Of a stretch of 64,000 nucleotides of DNA, positions 12,404 to 21,174 are shown piece by piece (the first letter of the stretch is position 1; every line of letters begins with the position of its first letter). A program made the translations under genes and the position numbers. The DNA is from Isosphaeraceae bacterium (GTDB taxonomy: Bacteria; Planctomycetota; Planctomycetia; Isosphaerales; Isosphaeraceae), in NCBI GenBank assembly GCA_026004735.1, contig BPJS01000001.1, positions 2,356,001 to 2,420,000 on the forward strand. Reading direction: 5' to 3'. A model generated the notes under the pieces. It ran no database searches and was not told the origin of the DNA. It was given only the letters and a program-made list of their open reading frames with translations.

Positions 12404-12964
12404 TCACCGTGGCTCAAAACTTTCCAGCACAGCGCCCGTCGAATCAAACAGCCCGACAGCCGGCGTCCCATCCGGGCGAAATGCAATCGCCCCACGCAGG
12501 CAACCGTTGGGATCGTAAACGTGAATTCCAGCGGTCGAATCCGTTCCTTGATCGATCGACGCTCGAATGACCCCCCGCTCGTCAAAGATCGCAAAGCCGG
12601 AGGTTCCATCCGGACGAACCGCCAGCGCACCGCGCAGATGCCCGCTCGCATCATGAAGGTTCACACCGGGCGCTCCATTATCAGCTAGGTCGAGCGACAA
12701 CCGCAGCCGCCCCTCCTCGTCAAAAAGCCCCAAACCGGGCGTCCCATCCGGCCGCACCGCCAGACACCCTCGGAGCTTGCCCTTCTCGTCCTCCAATCGG
12801 AACTCCCGAGCCACCAAGGACGTCACCGGCTCGGTCGCCCCTCCCACAACAAGTATGCCCAGAAGCCCCCCCAACGCCGCTGCCAACCCCCGCGCGCGCC
12901 GCGCCCGACTCTCCAATCGCTTCAACTCCCCCTCGACCACCGCGAGCCGTTCCTCAAGCGTCAT
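12404..12964 (-). CDS. Membrane-anchored 46-residue-repeat protein
   Basis: A 186-aa protein. The N-terminal 25 residues (TLEERLAVVEGELKRLESRA) predict a coiled coil, followed by one membrane helix (about 26-45, GLAAALGGLLGILVVGG). The rest is 2.6 copies of a 46-residue repeat beginning LRGxLAVRPDGTPGLGLFD at residues 64, 110 and 156; each repeat splits into two halves of about 23 residues. The repeats suggest a small beta-solenoid or beta-roll outside the membrane. Start at 12964 is chosen because GAGAGGGGG lies just upstream; an extension of 14 codons is possible. Similar RPDGTPGxxLxD repeats occur in planctomycete proteins of unknown role. No function is assigned. Confidence 0.75.
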   Translation of the reverse strand: MTLEERLAVVEGELKRLESRARRARGLAAALGGLLGILVVGGATEPVTSLVAREFRLEDEKGKLRGCLAVRPDGTPGLGLFDEEGRLRLSLDLADNGAPGVNLHDASGHLRGALAVRPDGTSGFAIFDERGVIRASIDQGTDSTAGIHVYDPNGCLRGAIAFRPDGTPAVGLFDSTGAVLESFEPR

Positions 12965-13545
12965 GCGACGTAACCCCCTCTCAAGATGCACCCCACAATC
13001 GGTCATTAACGATCACTCATCGAATTCGAGTGACGTTCTTCAAATTGCTCCCAAGGCGAAACCCGCACCAAATCACCTCATGAGAGCGACCTGCGGACCC
13101 CTGCCATCATTCCTAAGACACTACTCTTGTTACGCTTACGTAAACCTACAAGCCGAGCCGGTGAACCCCACGCCGGGGATGGTTCGCACGAGTGAGTGCC
13201 CATGCCTTAGGCACAAGCGCTCCGAAACTCGGCATCGTTCGACGGATCGGGGTGACGTTTTACCTCGCTCATGTCTGCCCGCTCAGCAAGCACCGCTGCT
13301 TACCGAAACGCCAGAACCGGCCTGCCACTGACGGTGCCCGACATCACGGCCAAAACAACCTAACTTGCACGCCGTCTGCATCTTGCAACACAAAGACAAC
13401 TCCCGGCTTGTGGGATGGGCCGGGCTTTGGCGCGGAAGTCGCAGCACTGTTGAAAATCGTGGCTTTCGGGACGGTTTGCCGAGATTCGGCCACCCGACGT
13501 CCATGGGTTGTTCGTCCATCCGCGACGTGATCGGTCCTAGCTCTA
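12965..13545. other. Divergent upstream region of the repeat-protein gene and glnB
   Basis: A 581-base stretch with no convincing gene. Open frames inside it (for example 13192-13530) have random-looking composition. It must contain the promoter of the minus-strand repeat protein and the promoter(s) of glnB-amt. A -24/-12-like site is listed separately. TTACGCTTACGTAA near 13130 is a short dyad of unknown meaning. Confidence 0.5.
13429..13442 (+). promoter_or_regulatory. Possible sigma-54 (-24/-12) promoter for glnB-amt
   Basis: TTTGGCGCGGAAGTCGCAG contains the GG-N10-GC spacing of sigma-54 promoters (GG 13429-13430, GC 13441-13442), about 104 bases before the glnB start. The -24 part, TGGCGC, is near the TGGCAC consensus; the -12 part, TCGCA, differs from TTGCA at one base. 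PII-Amt operons are often sigma-54 controlled, which raises the prior, but one site of this quality can occur by chance in GC-rich DNA. Confidence 0.3.
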
Positions 13546-13893
13546 ATGAAACTGATCCTCGCGGTGATCCAGCCGACGAAGCTTGAGGCTGTCAAGAACG
13601 CCCTGGCTGAAGTTGAGGTTTATCGTCTGACGGCGATCGACGTTCAGGGCTTTGGCCGGCAAAAGGGCTATTCCGAGGTCTATCGTGGCCAGGAATTCTC
13701 GGTCAACTTGCTCCGGAAGATCGAACTCCAGATTGCCGTCAATGAAGACTTCGTCGAGCCGACGGTCAACGCAATTATTGCGGCTGCCCGAACTGGGCCC
13801 GAGGGCCAGATTGGCGACGGCAAGATTTTCATTCTGCCGCTGGAGGACTGCATTCGGATTCGCACCGGAGAGCGCGGTCCCGAGGCCATCTAG
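13546..13893 (+). CDS. glnK: PII nitrogen regulatory protein with Phe at position 51
   Basis: A 115-aa trimeric signal protein that senses 2-oxoglutarate and ATP/ADP and binds targets such as Amt. MKLILAVIQPTKLEAVKNAL, the T-loop GFGRQKGYSEVYRGQEF and the signature TGPEGQIGDGKIFILPLEDC leave no doubt about the family. In the T-loop, Tyr46 is kept but position 51, the Tyr that GlnD uridylylates in proteobacteria, is Phe (codon 13696-13698), and position 49, Ser in cyanobacterial PII, is Gln. Regulation by covalent modification at these sites is therefore unlikely. The amt gene follows after 98 bases, so GlnK is the natural name although glnB cannot be excluded. Control of ammonium uptake is inferred from this linkage. 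Confidence 0.95.
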   Translation: MKLILAVIQPTKLEAVKNALAEVEVYRLTAIDVQGFGRQKGYSEVYRGQEFSVNLLRKIELQIAVNEDFVEPTVNAIIAAARTGPEGQIGDGKIFILPLEDCIRIRTGERGPEAI

Positions 13894-13991
13894 CCGTTCG
13901 CCTCGAAGGCCGGCGTGCGCGAATCGCTGGGTGCCGGCTATGCCAAGAGACGTATTTCGTTTCCCTGTCCCTTGACGAGGATCCTCTCCCG

Positions 13992-15434
13992 ATGAAAAAA
14001 ACGCCGATTCCGTTTCTGCTGCTGGCCGCGTTGGCGCTGGCCGCTTTGTTTTTGAAAGGGTCGTCCGCGGCTCCTGAGGCAAATGGCGAGGTCAACGCGG
14101 GCGACACGGCGTGGATGTTGACCGCCTCGGCGCTGGTGCTTCTGATGACGCCGGGTCTCTCGTTCTTTTACGGGGGCATGGTCCGTTACAAGAATGTCGT
14201 CTCGACGATGCTCCAGAGCGTCATCGCCCTGGGGATCATCAGCCTGCTCTGGGTGGTCGTCGGGTTCAGTCTGGCTTTTGGCGATTCGATCGGTGGGATT
14301 ATCGGCAATCCGCTCACCTTCTTCATGTTCCAGAACGTGGGCGACGCAACGGCAAAACTCGGGTCGACCGGCGGGCTCGCTCTCTCGGTCCCCCTGCTTG
14401 TCTTCGCGATGTTCCAGCTCAAGTTTGCGATCATCACGCCCGCGTTGATCACCGGCTCGTTCGCCGAGCGGGTTCGCTTCTCGGCGTATCTATTGTTCAT
14501 GTGTCTTTTCAGCCTCGTCATTTACTGCCCGTTGGCACATATGACCTGGCACCCGGATGGGTTGTTCTTCCAGTGGGGTGTCAAGGACTTCGCGGGTGGT
14601 ACGGTCGTTCACATGTCGGCTGGACTGGCCGCGCTGGCGGGGGCGATTGTGCTCGGTCAACGCACGAGCCATCGCAAGCAGGAAGCCCATCCCCCGGCCA
14701 ACATTCCGTACGTCCTGCTGGGTACCGGCATGCTCTGGTTTGGCTGGTTTGGCTTCAACGCCGGTAGTGCCGTGGCCGCGAGTGGGCTGGCCGCCTCGGC
14801 CTTTGCCACGACCAACACGGCTTCGGCGGCGGCCATGCTCGGCTGGATCTTTTTTGACTGGATGCGGGGGGTGAAGCCGTCGGCTCTCGGAGCTTGCATC
14901 GGAGCCGTCGTCGGACTGGTTGCGATCACCCCGGCAGCCGGCTTCGTCACCGTGCCGCATAGCATCTTCATCGGTCTGGTTGCCGGTGTGATCTCCAACC
15001 TGGCCGTTCAGCTTCGCACGAAAAGCAAGCTCGACGACACCCTGGACGTCTTCCCCTGCCACGGCGTCGGCGGCATGGTCGGCATGATCATGACCGGTAT
15101 CTTCGCGGTCGAAGGCACCAACGCGGACGGTACTCCGAAGGGCGATGCGGGCTTGTTCTACGGCCAGTTCGCTCAATTCATTGGCCAGTGCAAAGCCTTG
15201 GTGATTGTCGCCGTCTTCTCCTTCGTGGCTTCGCTGATCCTCTACAAGCTGGTCGACCTGATCATCCCGCTTCGGGTCACCGAGGAAGAGGAAGAGCTGG
15301 GTCTGGACCTCACCCAGCACGGCGAGAAGGCCGTCTCGTTGGGCAGCCTGCTTGCCAACGGTAACGGCCACGCCCACGGCAACGGCCAGGCGGCCGCGTC
15401 AGCGGCCGAGCAGCCGGTTCCGGTTAGCCACTGA
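13992..15434 (+). CDS. amt: Ammonium transporter, Amt/MEP/Rh family
   Basis: A 480-aa inner-membrane ammonium channel. An N-terminal signal-like helix is followed by GDTAWMLTASALVLLMTPGL and SFFYGGMVRYKN, the start of the Amt fold with 11 membrane helices. The twin pore histidines are in GGTVVHMSAG (about residue 214) and DVFPCHGVGGMVG (about residue 357). The C-terminal tail (LRVTEEEEELGLDLTQHGEK) is the conserved cytoplasmic segment that contacts PII, followed by a Gly/His/Ala-rich extension (NGNGHAHGNG). GAGGATCC precedes the ATG. It forms an operon with the upstream PII gene, and a hairpin at 15479-15512 follows. Confidence 0.96.
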   Translation: MKKTPIPFLLLAALALAALFLKGSSAAPEANGEVNAGDTAWMLTASALVLLMTPGLSFFYGGMVRYKNVVSTMLQSVIALGIISLLWVVVGFSLAFGDSIGGIIGNPLTFFMFQNVGDATAKLGSTGGLALSVPLLVFAMFQLKFAIITPALITGSFAERVRFSAYLLFMCLFSLVIYCPLAHMTWHPDGLFFQWGVKDFAGGTVVHMSAGLAALAGAIVLGQRTSHRKQEAHPPANIPYVLLGTGMLWFGWFGFNAGSAVAASGLAASAFATTNTASAAAMLGWIFFDWMRGVKPSALGACIGAVVGLVAITPAAGFVTVPHSIFIGLVAGVISNLAVQLRTKSKLDDTLDVFPCHGVGGMVGMIMTGIFAVEGTNADGTPKGDAGLFYGQFAQFIGQCKALVIVAVFSFVASLILYKLVDLIIPLRVTEEEEELGLDLTQHGEKAVSLGSLLANGNGHAHGNGQAAASAAEQPVPVSH

Positions 15435-15478
15435 CCTACGCCGCCCTGGCTCGCAGTACAATCCTGATCCAACTCAAC

Positions 15479-15512
15479 GCGAGGTCTCCGGTCGATCGGC
15501 TGGGGACCTCGC
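15479..15512 (+). terminator. Probable terminator after amt
   Basis: GCGAGGTC (15479-15486) pairs with GACCTCGC (15505-15512), extended inward by about three more pairs, 45 bases after the amt stop. The following CTCGTTTG is only weakly T-rich, so it may be a modest terminator. Confidence 0.45.
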
Positions 15513-15586
15513 CTCGTTTGACCCGGGTCCTTCGCTATCATAAGTCCGGATGGACGATTCGGTCCGGGTTTGAAGAGGCAGGCGAC

Positions 15587-16834
15587 GTGGCTTCGCAACG
15601 ACTCCGCCGCGCCGGGATTCGACTGGCCCGCGGCCTGGGAATGGCTTGGCTCATGCTCGGGGTCGCGCTGGGGCTGCTGCTGTTGCTGGAATGTTTGCTC
15701 CGCGTCGGATTGATGGTTAAGGACGCGCTGGTGGTCTTGCCCGACCCCGATCCGCGGGTCGTCGCTGAGGGATACGACGGCGCCAGTTGGGTTCCCCTGC
15801 TGTTCCGCGAGCAGGCGGCGGTCCAATCGACCTGGCATCCCTACGTCACCCATCGCGCCCGCCCGTTTACCGGGCAGTTGATCCGGGTCGAAGGCGATGG
15901 TCTGCGTCGCACCGTGCCAGCAGCGGGGACTCCCGACGGCGCGCCGGTCGTCTGGCTGGCTGGAGGCTCGGTTGCCTGGGGGATGGGTGCGCGTGACCAG
16001 GCGACGATCGCGTCGCGGATGGCTGCTCGGTTGGCCTCCCGCGGCCGGCCGGCTCGTGTGATCAACCGCGCCCAGATCGGCTATGTCCAAACCCAGGAAC
16101 TGGCCGACATCTTGCTTGCGCTTCGGGCCGGCGAACGACCGGACGCGATCGTTCTACTCGACGGCGTCAACGAGGTTTTGTCCGCGTACCAAAACGGTAC
16201 GGCTGGCTGGCCTCAGAACGAGGCCAATCGGATCGCCGAGTTCAACCTGCGCGACGATCCCGCCCGGCTCGTGCCTGCGCTGCTCCGTGCGGCAGCCCGG
16301 CACTCGGCGCTCGGCCGTCTGGCGCGCTCGCTCCGCCTCCGGCTCGCTGGCGGTTTATCAGTCGGACCAGCTTACTCGGCGCCCTGGAGCCCCGAACGCG
16401 CGGAACAGGTTGCCGCGATCTGCGCGGCCAACCTCCAGATGATGGCCGATCTGGCCGATCGGATCGGCTGCTCCGTGATCGTGGCCTGGCAACCGCTCCT
16501 ATTCTCGAAGCGGACGATGACAGACTACGAACACGCCAAGGCCGTCGAATATGCCTGGCTCCGCGAGCCGCTTGACCAGTCCTACGAACAGCTTCGACGG
16601 CTCAGTTCGCCCTCGCAACGGCTGCGAATTCTCGACCTGTCGCGCCTCCTGGACGATGTTCCGTCGCTGGTTTTCACCGATTTCTGCCACCTGACCGAGC
16701 GGGGCCAGGACCAGATCGCCGCCGCCCTGACCGATGCCCTGGCCGCCCAGTGGCCAGAGATCGAAGACCACTCAGCCCAGGCGTCGGCCCGGCGGCCGAT
16801 TCGCGGCGACCGCAGCCAGCCCGCAGAAGAATGA
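15587..16834 (+). CDS. Membrane-anchored SGNH/GDSL-type hydrolase
   Basis: A 415-aa protein with an N-terminal membrane helix (about residues 17-38, GMAWLMLGVALGLLLLLECL) and an extracytoplasmic SGNH fold. The nucleophile block reads WLAGGSVAWG with Ser at about residue 128, the third block reads LLDGVNE where the family has GxND-like sequences, and the last block DFCHLTERG at about 365-373 supplies the catalytic Asp/His pair. This fits a lipase/esterase or O-acetyl-ester hydrolase acting on envelope polymers; the substrate is unknown. GTG at 15587 is chosen as start because GAAGAGG lies 8 bases upstream; an earlier TTG in frame lacks such a site. It is convergent with glnN, with a hairpin between them. 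Confidence 0.75.
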   Translation: MASQRLRRAGIRLARGLGMAWLMLGVALGLLLLLECLLRVGLMVKDALVVLPDPDPRVVAEGYDGASWVPLLFREQAAVQSTWHPYVTHRARPFTGQLIRVEGDGLRRTVPAAGTPDGAPVVWLAGGSVAWGMGARDQATIASRMAARLASRGRPARVINRAQIGYVQTQELADILLALRAGERPDAIVLLDGVNEVLSAYQNGTAGWPQNEANRIAEFNLRDDPARLVPALLRAAARHSALGRLARSLRLRLAGGLSVGPAYSAPWSPERAEQVAAICAANLQMMADLADRIGCSVIVAWQPLLFSKRTMTDYEHAKAVEYAWLREPLDQSYEQLRRLSSPSQRLRILDLSRLLDDVPSLVFTDFCHLTERGQDQIAAALTDALAAQWPEIEDHSAQASARRPIRGDRSQPAEE

Positions 16835-16842
16835 TCAACGCC

Positions 16843-16881
16843 GCGAGGCTGCGGACCCAGAAGGTGAAACCGCAGCCTCGC
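16843..16881. terminator. Bidirectional hairpin between convergent genes
   Basis: GCGAGGCTGCGG (16843-16854) and CCGCAGCCTCGC (16870-16881) form a perfect 12-bp stem with a 15-base loop, between the SGNH-hydrolase stop and the glnN stop. It lacks a long T-run but is well placed to terminate both. Confidence 0.6.
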
Positions 16882-16943
16882 ACGCGGAGGATCGGGAATC
16901 GATTGGCGTTGGGTCAGCCCGCCGGGGCCGCCCGCGACGCCGC

Positions 16944-19133
16944 TTACTTGATGAACAGCATCTCCTGGTAGGTCGGCAGCGGCCAGAGGTCGTCGGCAAC
17001 CATCCCTTCGAGTTTGTCGGCGTAGCTCCGAACGGCATTCATGGCCGGGATCACCACGTCGCGGGCGTGGCGGGCGTGGGCCAGCGTGTCGGTCCCCGGC
17101 TCGTCGTGAGCGATGGCCTCGTTCAACTTCGCAATCGAAGTTTGCAGATCGTCGATCGTCTTCGACAGATCGTGGAGCAGCTCAAGTTGACGCTTCGGAG
17201 GCGTGACGCCCGCATCCTTGAGCTCGCCGATGCTCTCGGCAACCTCGGCCTGATACCGCAGGGCCGCCGGCAGAATCTGGCGCTGGGCGATCGACGCCGT
17301 CAGATTGCCCTCGATATGGATCGTCTTCTTGTAATTCTCGAGAAGAATCTCATACCGCGAATGCAGTTCCCGCTCGCTGAAGACCCCATATCGGGTGAAC
17401 AGGGCGATCGACTTGGGGCTGATTAGATCGGGCAGACTGTCCACCGTGTTGCGACGGTTGGGCAGCCCCCGCCGCTCCGCCTCCTTGTGCCACTCCTCGC
17501 TGTAGTTGTCACCGTTGAACAGGATGGGCTTGCATTCTTTGACGATCGACTGGAGCAGCTTTTGAATCTCGGGGTTGAGCGCCTCTCCGGTCTTGCCGGT
17601 CTTCTCCAGCTCGGTGGCGATGTAGTCCAGGCTCTCGGCCACGATCGTGTTGAGCACGACATTGGGGCCGGCGATCGACTGGCTTGACCCCACGGCGCGG
17701 AATTCAAACTTGTTGCCCGTGAAGGCAAACGGACTGGTCCGGTTGCGGTCGCCGGCATCCCGCGGCAGCGTCGGCAACACGTCGGCACCAATCTTGAGCG
17801 TACCGCCCGTCTTGGCGCTCTTAGCCCCACCGGCTTCGATCTGTTCGACAATGTCGGTCAGCATGTCGCCCAGAAAGACCGAGATGATCGCCGGCGGCGC
17901 TTCGTTGGCGCCCAGCCGGTGATCGTTGGCGGCCGACGCGATCGACACCCGCAACAGATCCGCATGCCGGTAAACGGCGCGAATCACCGCGCACAGGAAG
18001 ACCAGGAACTGGGCGTTCTCGTGCGGTGTCTCGCCCGGCTTGAGCAGATTGTTCCCCTCGTCGTCCGAGAGCGACCAGTTCAGGTGTTTGCCCGACCCAT
18101 TCACTCCGGCAAACGGCTTTTCGTGCAGCAGGAGCTGCAAACCATACCGCGAAGCCACCCGCTTCAACGTCTCCATGACCAGCATATTGTGGTCGGTGGC
18201 CACGTTGGCATTCTCAAACACCGGCGCGATCTCGTATTGCGATGGCGCCACCTCGTTATGCCGGGTCTTGACCGGTACACCCAGCTTGTAAAGCTCCATC
18301 TCGGTCTCGAGCATGCAGGCCAGCACACGCTCCGGGATCGCCCCGAAGTAGTGATCCTCCATCTCCTGGCCCTTGGGTGGCCGCGCGCCAAACAACGTCC
18401 GACCCGCATTGATCAGATCCGGCCGCGCAAAATAAAAGTGGCGGTCGATCAAAAAGTATTCCTGCTCCGGACCGCAGGTTGCCGTCACCCGGCTTGCCGT
18501 CGAGCCAAACAGCTTGAGCAGCCGGCACGCCTGCTTCGAAACCGCGTCCATCGAGCGGAGTAGGGGAGTCTTCTTATCGAGCGCTTCGCCCGTCCACGAG
18601 CAAAACGCCGTCGGGATGCACAACGTCGTGCCGTTCGGGTTTTCCAGGATGAAGGCCGGGCTCGTCGGGTCCCAGGCCGTGTAGCCACGGGCCTCGAACG
18701 TCGCACGAATCCCGCCCGACGGAAAGCTCGACGCGTCCGGCTCGCCGCGGATCAACTCCTTGCCGCTGAACTCCGCCAGCGCTTTGCCCTCGCCGGTCGG
18801 GGTCAGGAACGAGTCGTGCTTCTCGGCCGTCAGGCCGGTCATCGGCAGAAACCAGTGCGTGTAGTGCGTCGCGCCCTTCTCGATCGCCCAATCTTTCATC
18901 GCCTTGGCGACTTCGTCGGCGACCTCGGGATCGAGCGGCTCGCCCTTGCGGATCGTCGCCCGCAACGCCCGGTAGACTTTGTCCGAAAGTCGCTCCCGCA
19001 TCACCTCATCGGAAAAGACATTTGCCCCGTAAAGCTCGCCGACCGGCGTGTCGCGATAATTGACCCGTGGACCAACCGGTTGCCAGGCATGGACCGCGGC
19101 AATCGCAGCCTGTCGCGCACTCACACTCGACAT
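16944..19133 (-). CDS. glnN: Glutamine synthetase, type III
   Basis: Joins ammonium to glutamate using ATP. At 729 aa it has the length of the large GSIII class (GlnN) rather than the 450-470 aa of GSI. Family landmarks are [12 protein letters not shown] and EKHDSF near the N-terminus, [10 protein letters not shown] (metal-binding Glu), [28 protein letters not shown] (ammonium/glutamate site) and [18 protein letters not shown] (ATP and glutamate contacts). The C-terminal helical region ends in [16 protein letters not shown]. The start [10 protein letters not shown] is chosen over an upstream extension because GGAG precedes it and GSIII proteins begin similarly. With Amt, PII and glutamate synthase nearby it completes an ammonium-assimilation set. 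Confidence 0.95.
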   Translation of the reverse strand: MSSVSARQAAIAAVHAWQPVGPRVNYRDTPVGELYGANVFSDEVMRERLSDKVYRALRATIRKGEPLDPEVADEVAKAMKDWAIEKGATHYTHWFLPMTGLTAEKHDSFLTPTGEGKALAEFSGKELIRGEPDASSFPSGGIRATFEARGYTAWDPTSPAFILENPNGTTLCIPTAFCSWTGEALDKKTPLLRSMDAVSKQACRLLKLFGSTASRVTATCGPEQEYFLIDRHFYFARPDLINAGRTLFGARPPKGQEMEDHYFGAIPERVLACMLETEMELYKLGVPVKTRHNEVAPSQYEIAPVFENANVATDHNMLVMETLKRVASRYGLQLLLHEKPFAGVNGSGKHLNWSLSDDEGNNLLKPGETPHENAQFLVFLCAVIRAVYRHADLLRVSIASAANDHRLGANEAPPAIISVFLGDMLTDIVEQIEAGGAKSAKTGGTLKIGADVLPTLPRDAGDRNRTSPFAFTGNKFEFRAVGSSQSIAGPNVVLNTIVAESLDYIATELEKTGKTGEALNPEIQKLLQSIVKECKPILFNGDNYSEEWHKEAERRGLPNRRNTVDSLPDLISPKSIALFTRYGVFSERELHSRYEILLENYKKTIHIEGNLTASIAQRQILPAALRYQAEVAESIGELKDAGVTPPKRQLELLHDLSKTIDDLQTSIAKLNEAIAHDEPGTDTLAHARHARDVVIPAMNAVRSYADKLEGMVADDLWPLPTYQEMLFIK

Positions 19134-19435
19134 CGCAGTTCGGGCTCCAGGTAATCGGCCAGTGGTAGGTAAGAAACGGTCGCGTCCTGCCCCGGCACCA
19201 TCCATCGCGCCGAGTAACCCCGACCCGATCGCTCCAACCCAGTCACGCTAGTCCACAGCCGAATCAAATCACCCAGCGTGACCGGATCGCGTACCAGCCT
19301 GCTTCGAAGCGAAGGCCAGCCTCGCGACGGATCGGTAACGGACGCCCAGCCGAGTAGGGGGGAGAGGAACCCTGACGGCAGCGGACCACACCCGTCGGTC
19401 TGCCCTCGTGCGTCGCTCAACACAACGCACACCAC
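19121..19435 (-). CDS. Possible small protein encoded in the glnN leader
   Basis: A 104-codon frame, [15 protein letters not shown] to EYLEPEL-type ending ([12 protein letters not shown]), whose stop lies 13 bases inside glnN. Amino-acid composition ([31 protein letters not shown]) is protein-like, but its third-codon GC is lower than in neighbouring genes and no Shine-Dalgarno sequence precedes the ATG. On the minus strand TATACT near 19475 could be the -10 of a promoter serving both. It may be a real coupled gene, a regulatory upstream frame or chance. Confidence 0.3.
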   Translation of the reverse strand: MVCVVLSDARGQTDGCGPLPSGFLSPLLGWASVTDPSRGWPSLRSRLVRDPVTLGDLIRLWTSVTGLERSGRGYSARWMVPGQDATVSYLPLADYLEPELRCRV

Positions 19436-20055
19436 ATCGGTTTTTGTCAGGGTGGACCGAAAGGTAATTGAGTATAGCCAACAGGTTACCGCCTCACTAG
19501 ACCCTTCCCGGACCAGTTCCAGCCGGCCTCCTCCCCTGAAGCGCCGTTGCGTTCACATCCCGAGTCGATGCGTCCAAAACGGCCCCCCTGGAAGGGAGAT
19601 CGCGCTTCTCCGAAAAGAGAGAGTGCCTCCTCAGGCGTCTACATCCCCGACCCCGCCTGCCGGAACGGCTGCCGCAGCCGCGTCGGCTGCCGGGGGAATG
19701 GGAGCGGTCTCAACCATTCGAGGCGCAGCCTGACCGGATTGGACACGGATCCATTTCGACCCCCGCCGAGCCGTACCCAGCCCTAGGCAGGCCCAGTTCT
19801 CGTCTGGTCCAGCCATGCCTGCCTAGGCTCATCATCCAGATGAGAATCGGGGTGGGGTGAGCAACGGTGGGGACTACAGCTTGAACCGCCGACCGACTTC
19901 TTCCGAACGGCTCCGCTGCCTGCCCTGGATTTTGCCTGGCAATGCAGCCGCCATCCCGAGCGCGAACGGCCGACCGACCGCCGACATCCTGGCGGGCGAT
20001 CCCTTTCGCGTGGACGTCGGCGCCGGCCAGCCTGCTTTCGGGTTCGGTCAAGCCG
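19436..20055. other. Gene-poor stretch upstream of glnN
   Basis: About 620 bases with no credible gene on either strand. It contains the probable minus-strand promoter of glnN (TATACT around 19475) and an inverted repeat at 19779-19829. The remaining frames are Arg/Pro/Ser-rich and not protein-like. Confidence 0.5.
19779..19829. repeat. Inverted repeat with inner hairpin
   Basis: AGCCCTAGGCAGGC (19779-19792) pairs with GCCTGCCTAGGCT (19817-19829) with one bulged base. The enclosed bases include CCAG and CTGG, which can form a second short stem. There is no adjacent T-run. It lies in the gene-less region about 230 bases downstream of the lipoprotein gene, so it may be that gene's terminator. 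Confidence 0.4.
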
Positions 20056-20562
20056 CTACTTCTTGCGCTTGGCCAAGGCCGCCTCGGGATCCTTCTCAAA
20101 GTCCGCCTTGCAGCCCGCGCAGCAGAGGAACCCTACCTCGCCGTTATGCTCGACTCGTACGGGCACACCCATCGAGCCCAGCGGCTCTCCCGAAATCAGG
20201 CAAACCCGCTGGGCCTTAGCCAGTTCCTGATCCTCGGGCGGCAACTTCGCGATGTTTTCCAGCTCTTCGGCGCTGAAGGCCGACTCGGTCCCAGCCGGTT
20301 CGGATGCCTCGGCGGTATCGCTGGCCTTTTCGTCGGCCGGTTTGGGGGCTTCGGCTGATCCGGGCGGGGTTGCGCCTTTGGGCATCGGGTAACTGCCCGA
20401 CTTACGCGCCATCTCGGACGTCCCCCCGCCGCCCGTCGACTGAGCCCCTGGCTTCGGCGGCTCCCCCGTCTTAACGCTGTTATTGATGTCCGCGGGATCG
20501 CCCTCGCATCCCACCAGACTCAAGGCCGACACCAGAGCCACCGCGATCATGTGCTGCCGCAT
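20056..20562 (-). CDS. Lipoprotein with a YHS-like metal-binding domain
   Basis: A 168-aa exported lipoprotein: MRQHMIAVALVSALSLVGC gives a signal peptide with lipobox LVGC (lipidated Cys19). A disordered Pro/Gly/Ala/Glu-rich linker runs to about residue 90. The C-terminal domain reads CLISGEPLGSMGVPVRVEHNG then FLCCAGCKADFEKDPEAALA, the layout of YHS/TRASH-like domains that bind metal through Cys: an initial CxxxG and a CCxGC pair followed by Fxx(D)PExxL. A periplasmic role in metal binding or sensing is inferred. The protein at 34266 has the same domain. Confidence 0.75.
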   Translation of the reverse strand: MRQHMIAVALVSALSLVGCEGDPADINNSVKTGEPPKPGAQSTGGGGTSEMARKSGSYPMPKGATPPGSAEAPKPADEKASDTAEASEPAGTESAFSAEELENIAKLPPEDQELAKAQRVCLISGEPLGSMGVPVRVEHNGEVGFLCCAGCKADFEKDPEAALAKRKK

Positions 20563-20906
20563 TGTAGTTCACTCCTCAGACCTGGGAAGCCGACGGATCG
20601 GACCCGCCGTAGAAACCGATCAGCCCGAATGATAACGCCGGTTATCCACGTCGACGAGCATCGACACCCTCGGCCTGGAACCGCCGCGTGTCCCGGTACT
20701 GCCACACTTCGGTCGCATCCGCGCCAGGTGTGATCTACGGTTCCAGTGTCCACCCCGCGTGGAGCGGTCGCGGCAAGGCGTCCGGTCTGGTTCCGGAAGT
20801 CGGTCCGCGATCGGCGAAATCGACCCCACGCTTGGCTCAAGGCTATCGGGTCGATTTCTTCAGGACCCAGGGCGGCTGGCTCGCCGCGAATAGGAGTGGT
20901 TACCCC
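20563..20906. other. Divergent promoter region of the lipoprotein and Tad cluster
   Basis: 344 bases between the lipoprotein start (minus) and the Flp pilin start (plus). Overlapping open frames here do not look like proteins. No consensus promoter stood out, but transcription of the tad cluster must begin here or just inside. Confidence 0.4.
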
Positions 20907-21071
20907 ATGCTTCGATACATCCGGAACTTCCTGAAGAGTGAGGATGGCCCCACGGCCGTCGAATACGCCGTCATGCTCGCCCTGATCATCGTGGCCTGTC
21001 TGACGGTCATCGGTCAGCTCGGCTCGGCGGTCAGCGGCAACTTCAGCAGCGTCTCCAGTGCGCTCCAGTAA
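20907..21071 (+). CDS. flp: Flp-type IVb pilin
   Basis: A 54-aa prepilin, MLRYIRNFLKSEDG followed by PTAVEYAVMLALIIVACLTV. Cleavage is expected after Gly14, and Glu at position +5 of the mature pilin together with the following Tyr is the Flp hallmark. The hydrophobic helix forms the fibre core. TAGGAG lies about 12 bases before the ATG. It is the first gene of the Tad cluster and is cut by the prepilin peptidase encoded next. The major subunit of the adhesive pilus is inferred. Confidence 0.92.
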   Translation: MLRYIRNFLKSEDGPTAVEYAVMLALIIVACLTVIGQLGSAVSGNFSSVSSALQ

Positions 21072-21174
21072 CCTCGCGGGCCGGCCGGAGCACACCGCTG
21101 GGAGCTGGCCTCGCGGCGGTGTTGCTCCACCCCCGCTCCATCCCTCCCCAGCCTTCTGATCGAGTCCGAATCCC

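Noticed and set aside
13192-13530. A 112-codon frame upstream of glnK
   Set aside because: Composition is random, no ribosome site, and it lies in what must be the promoter region.
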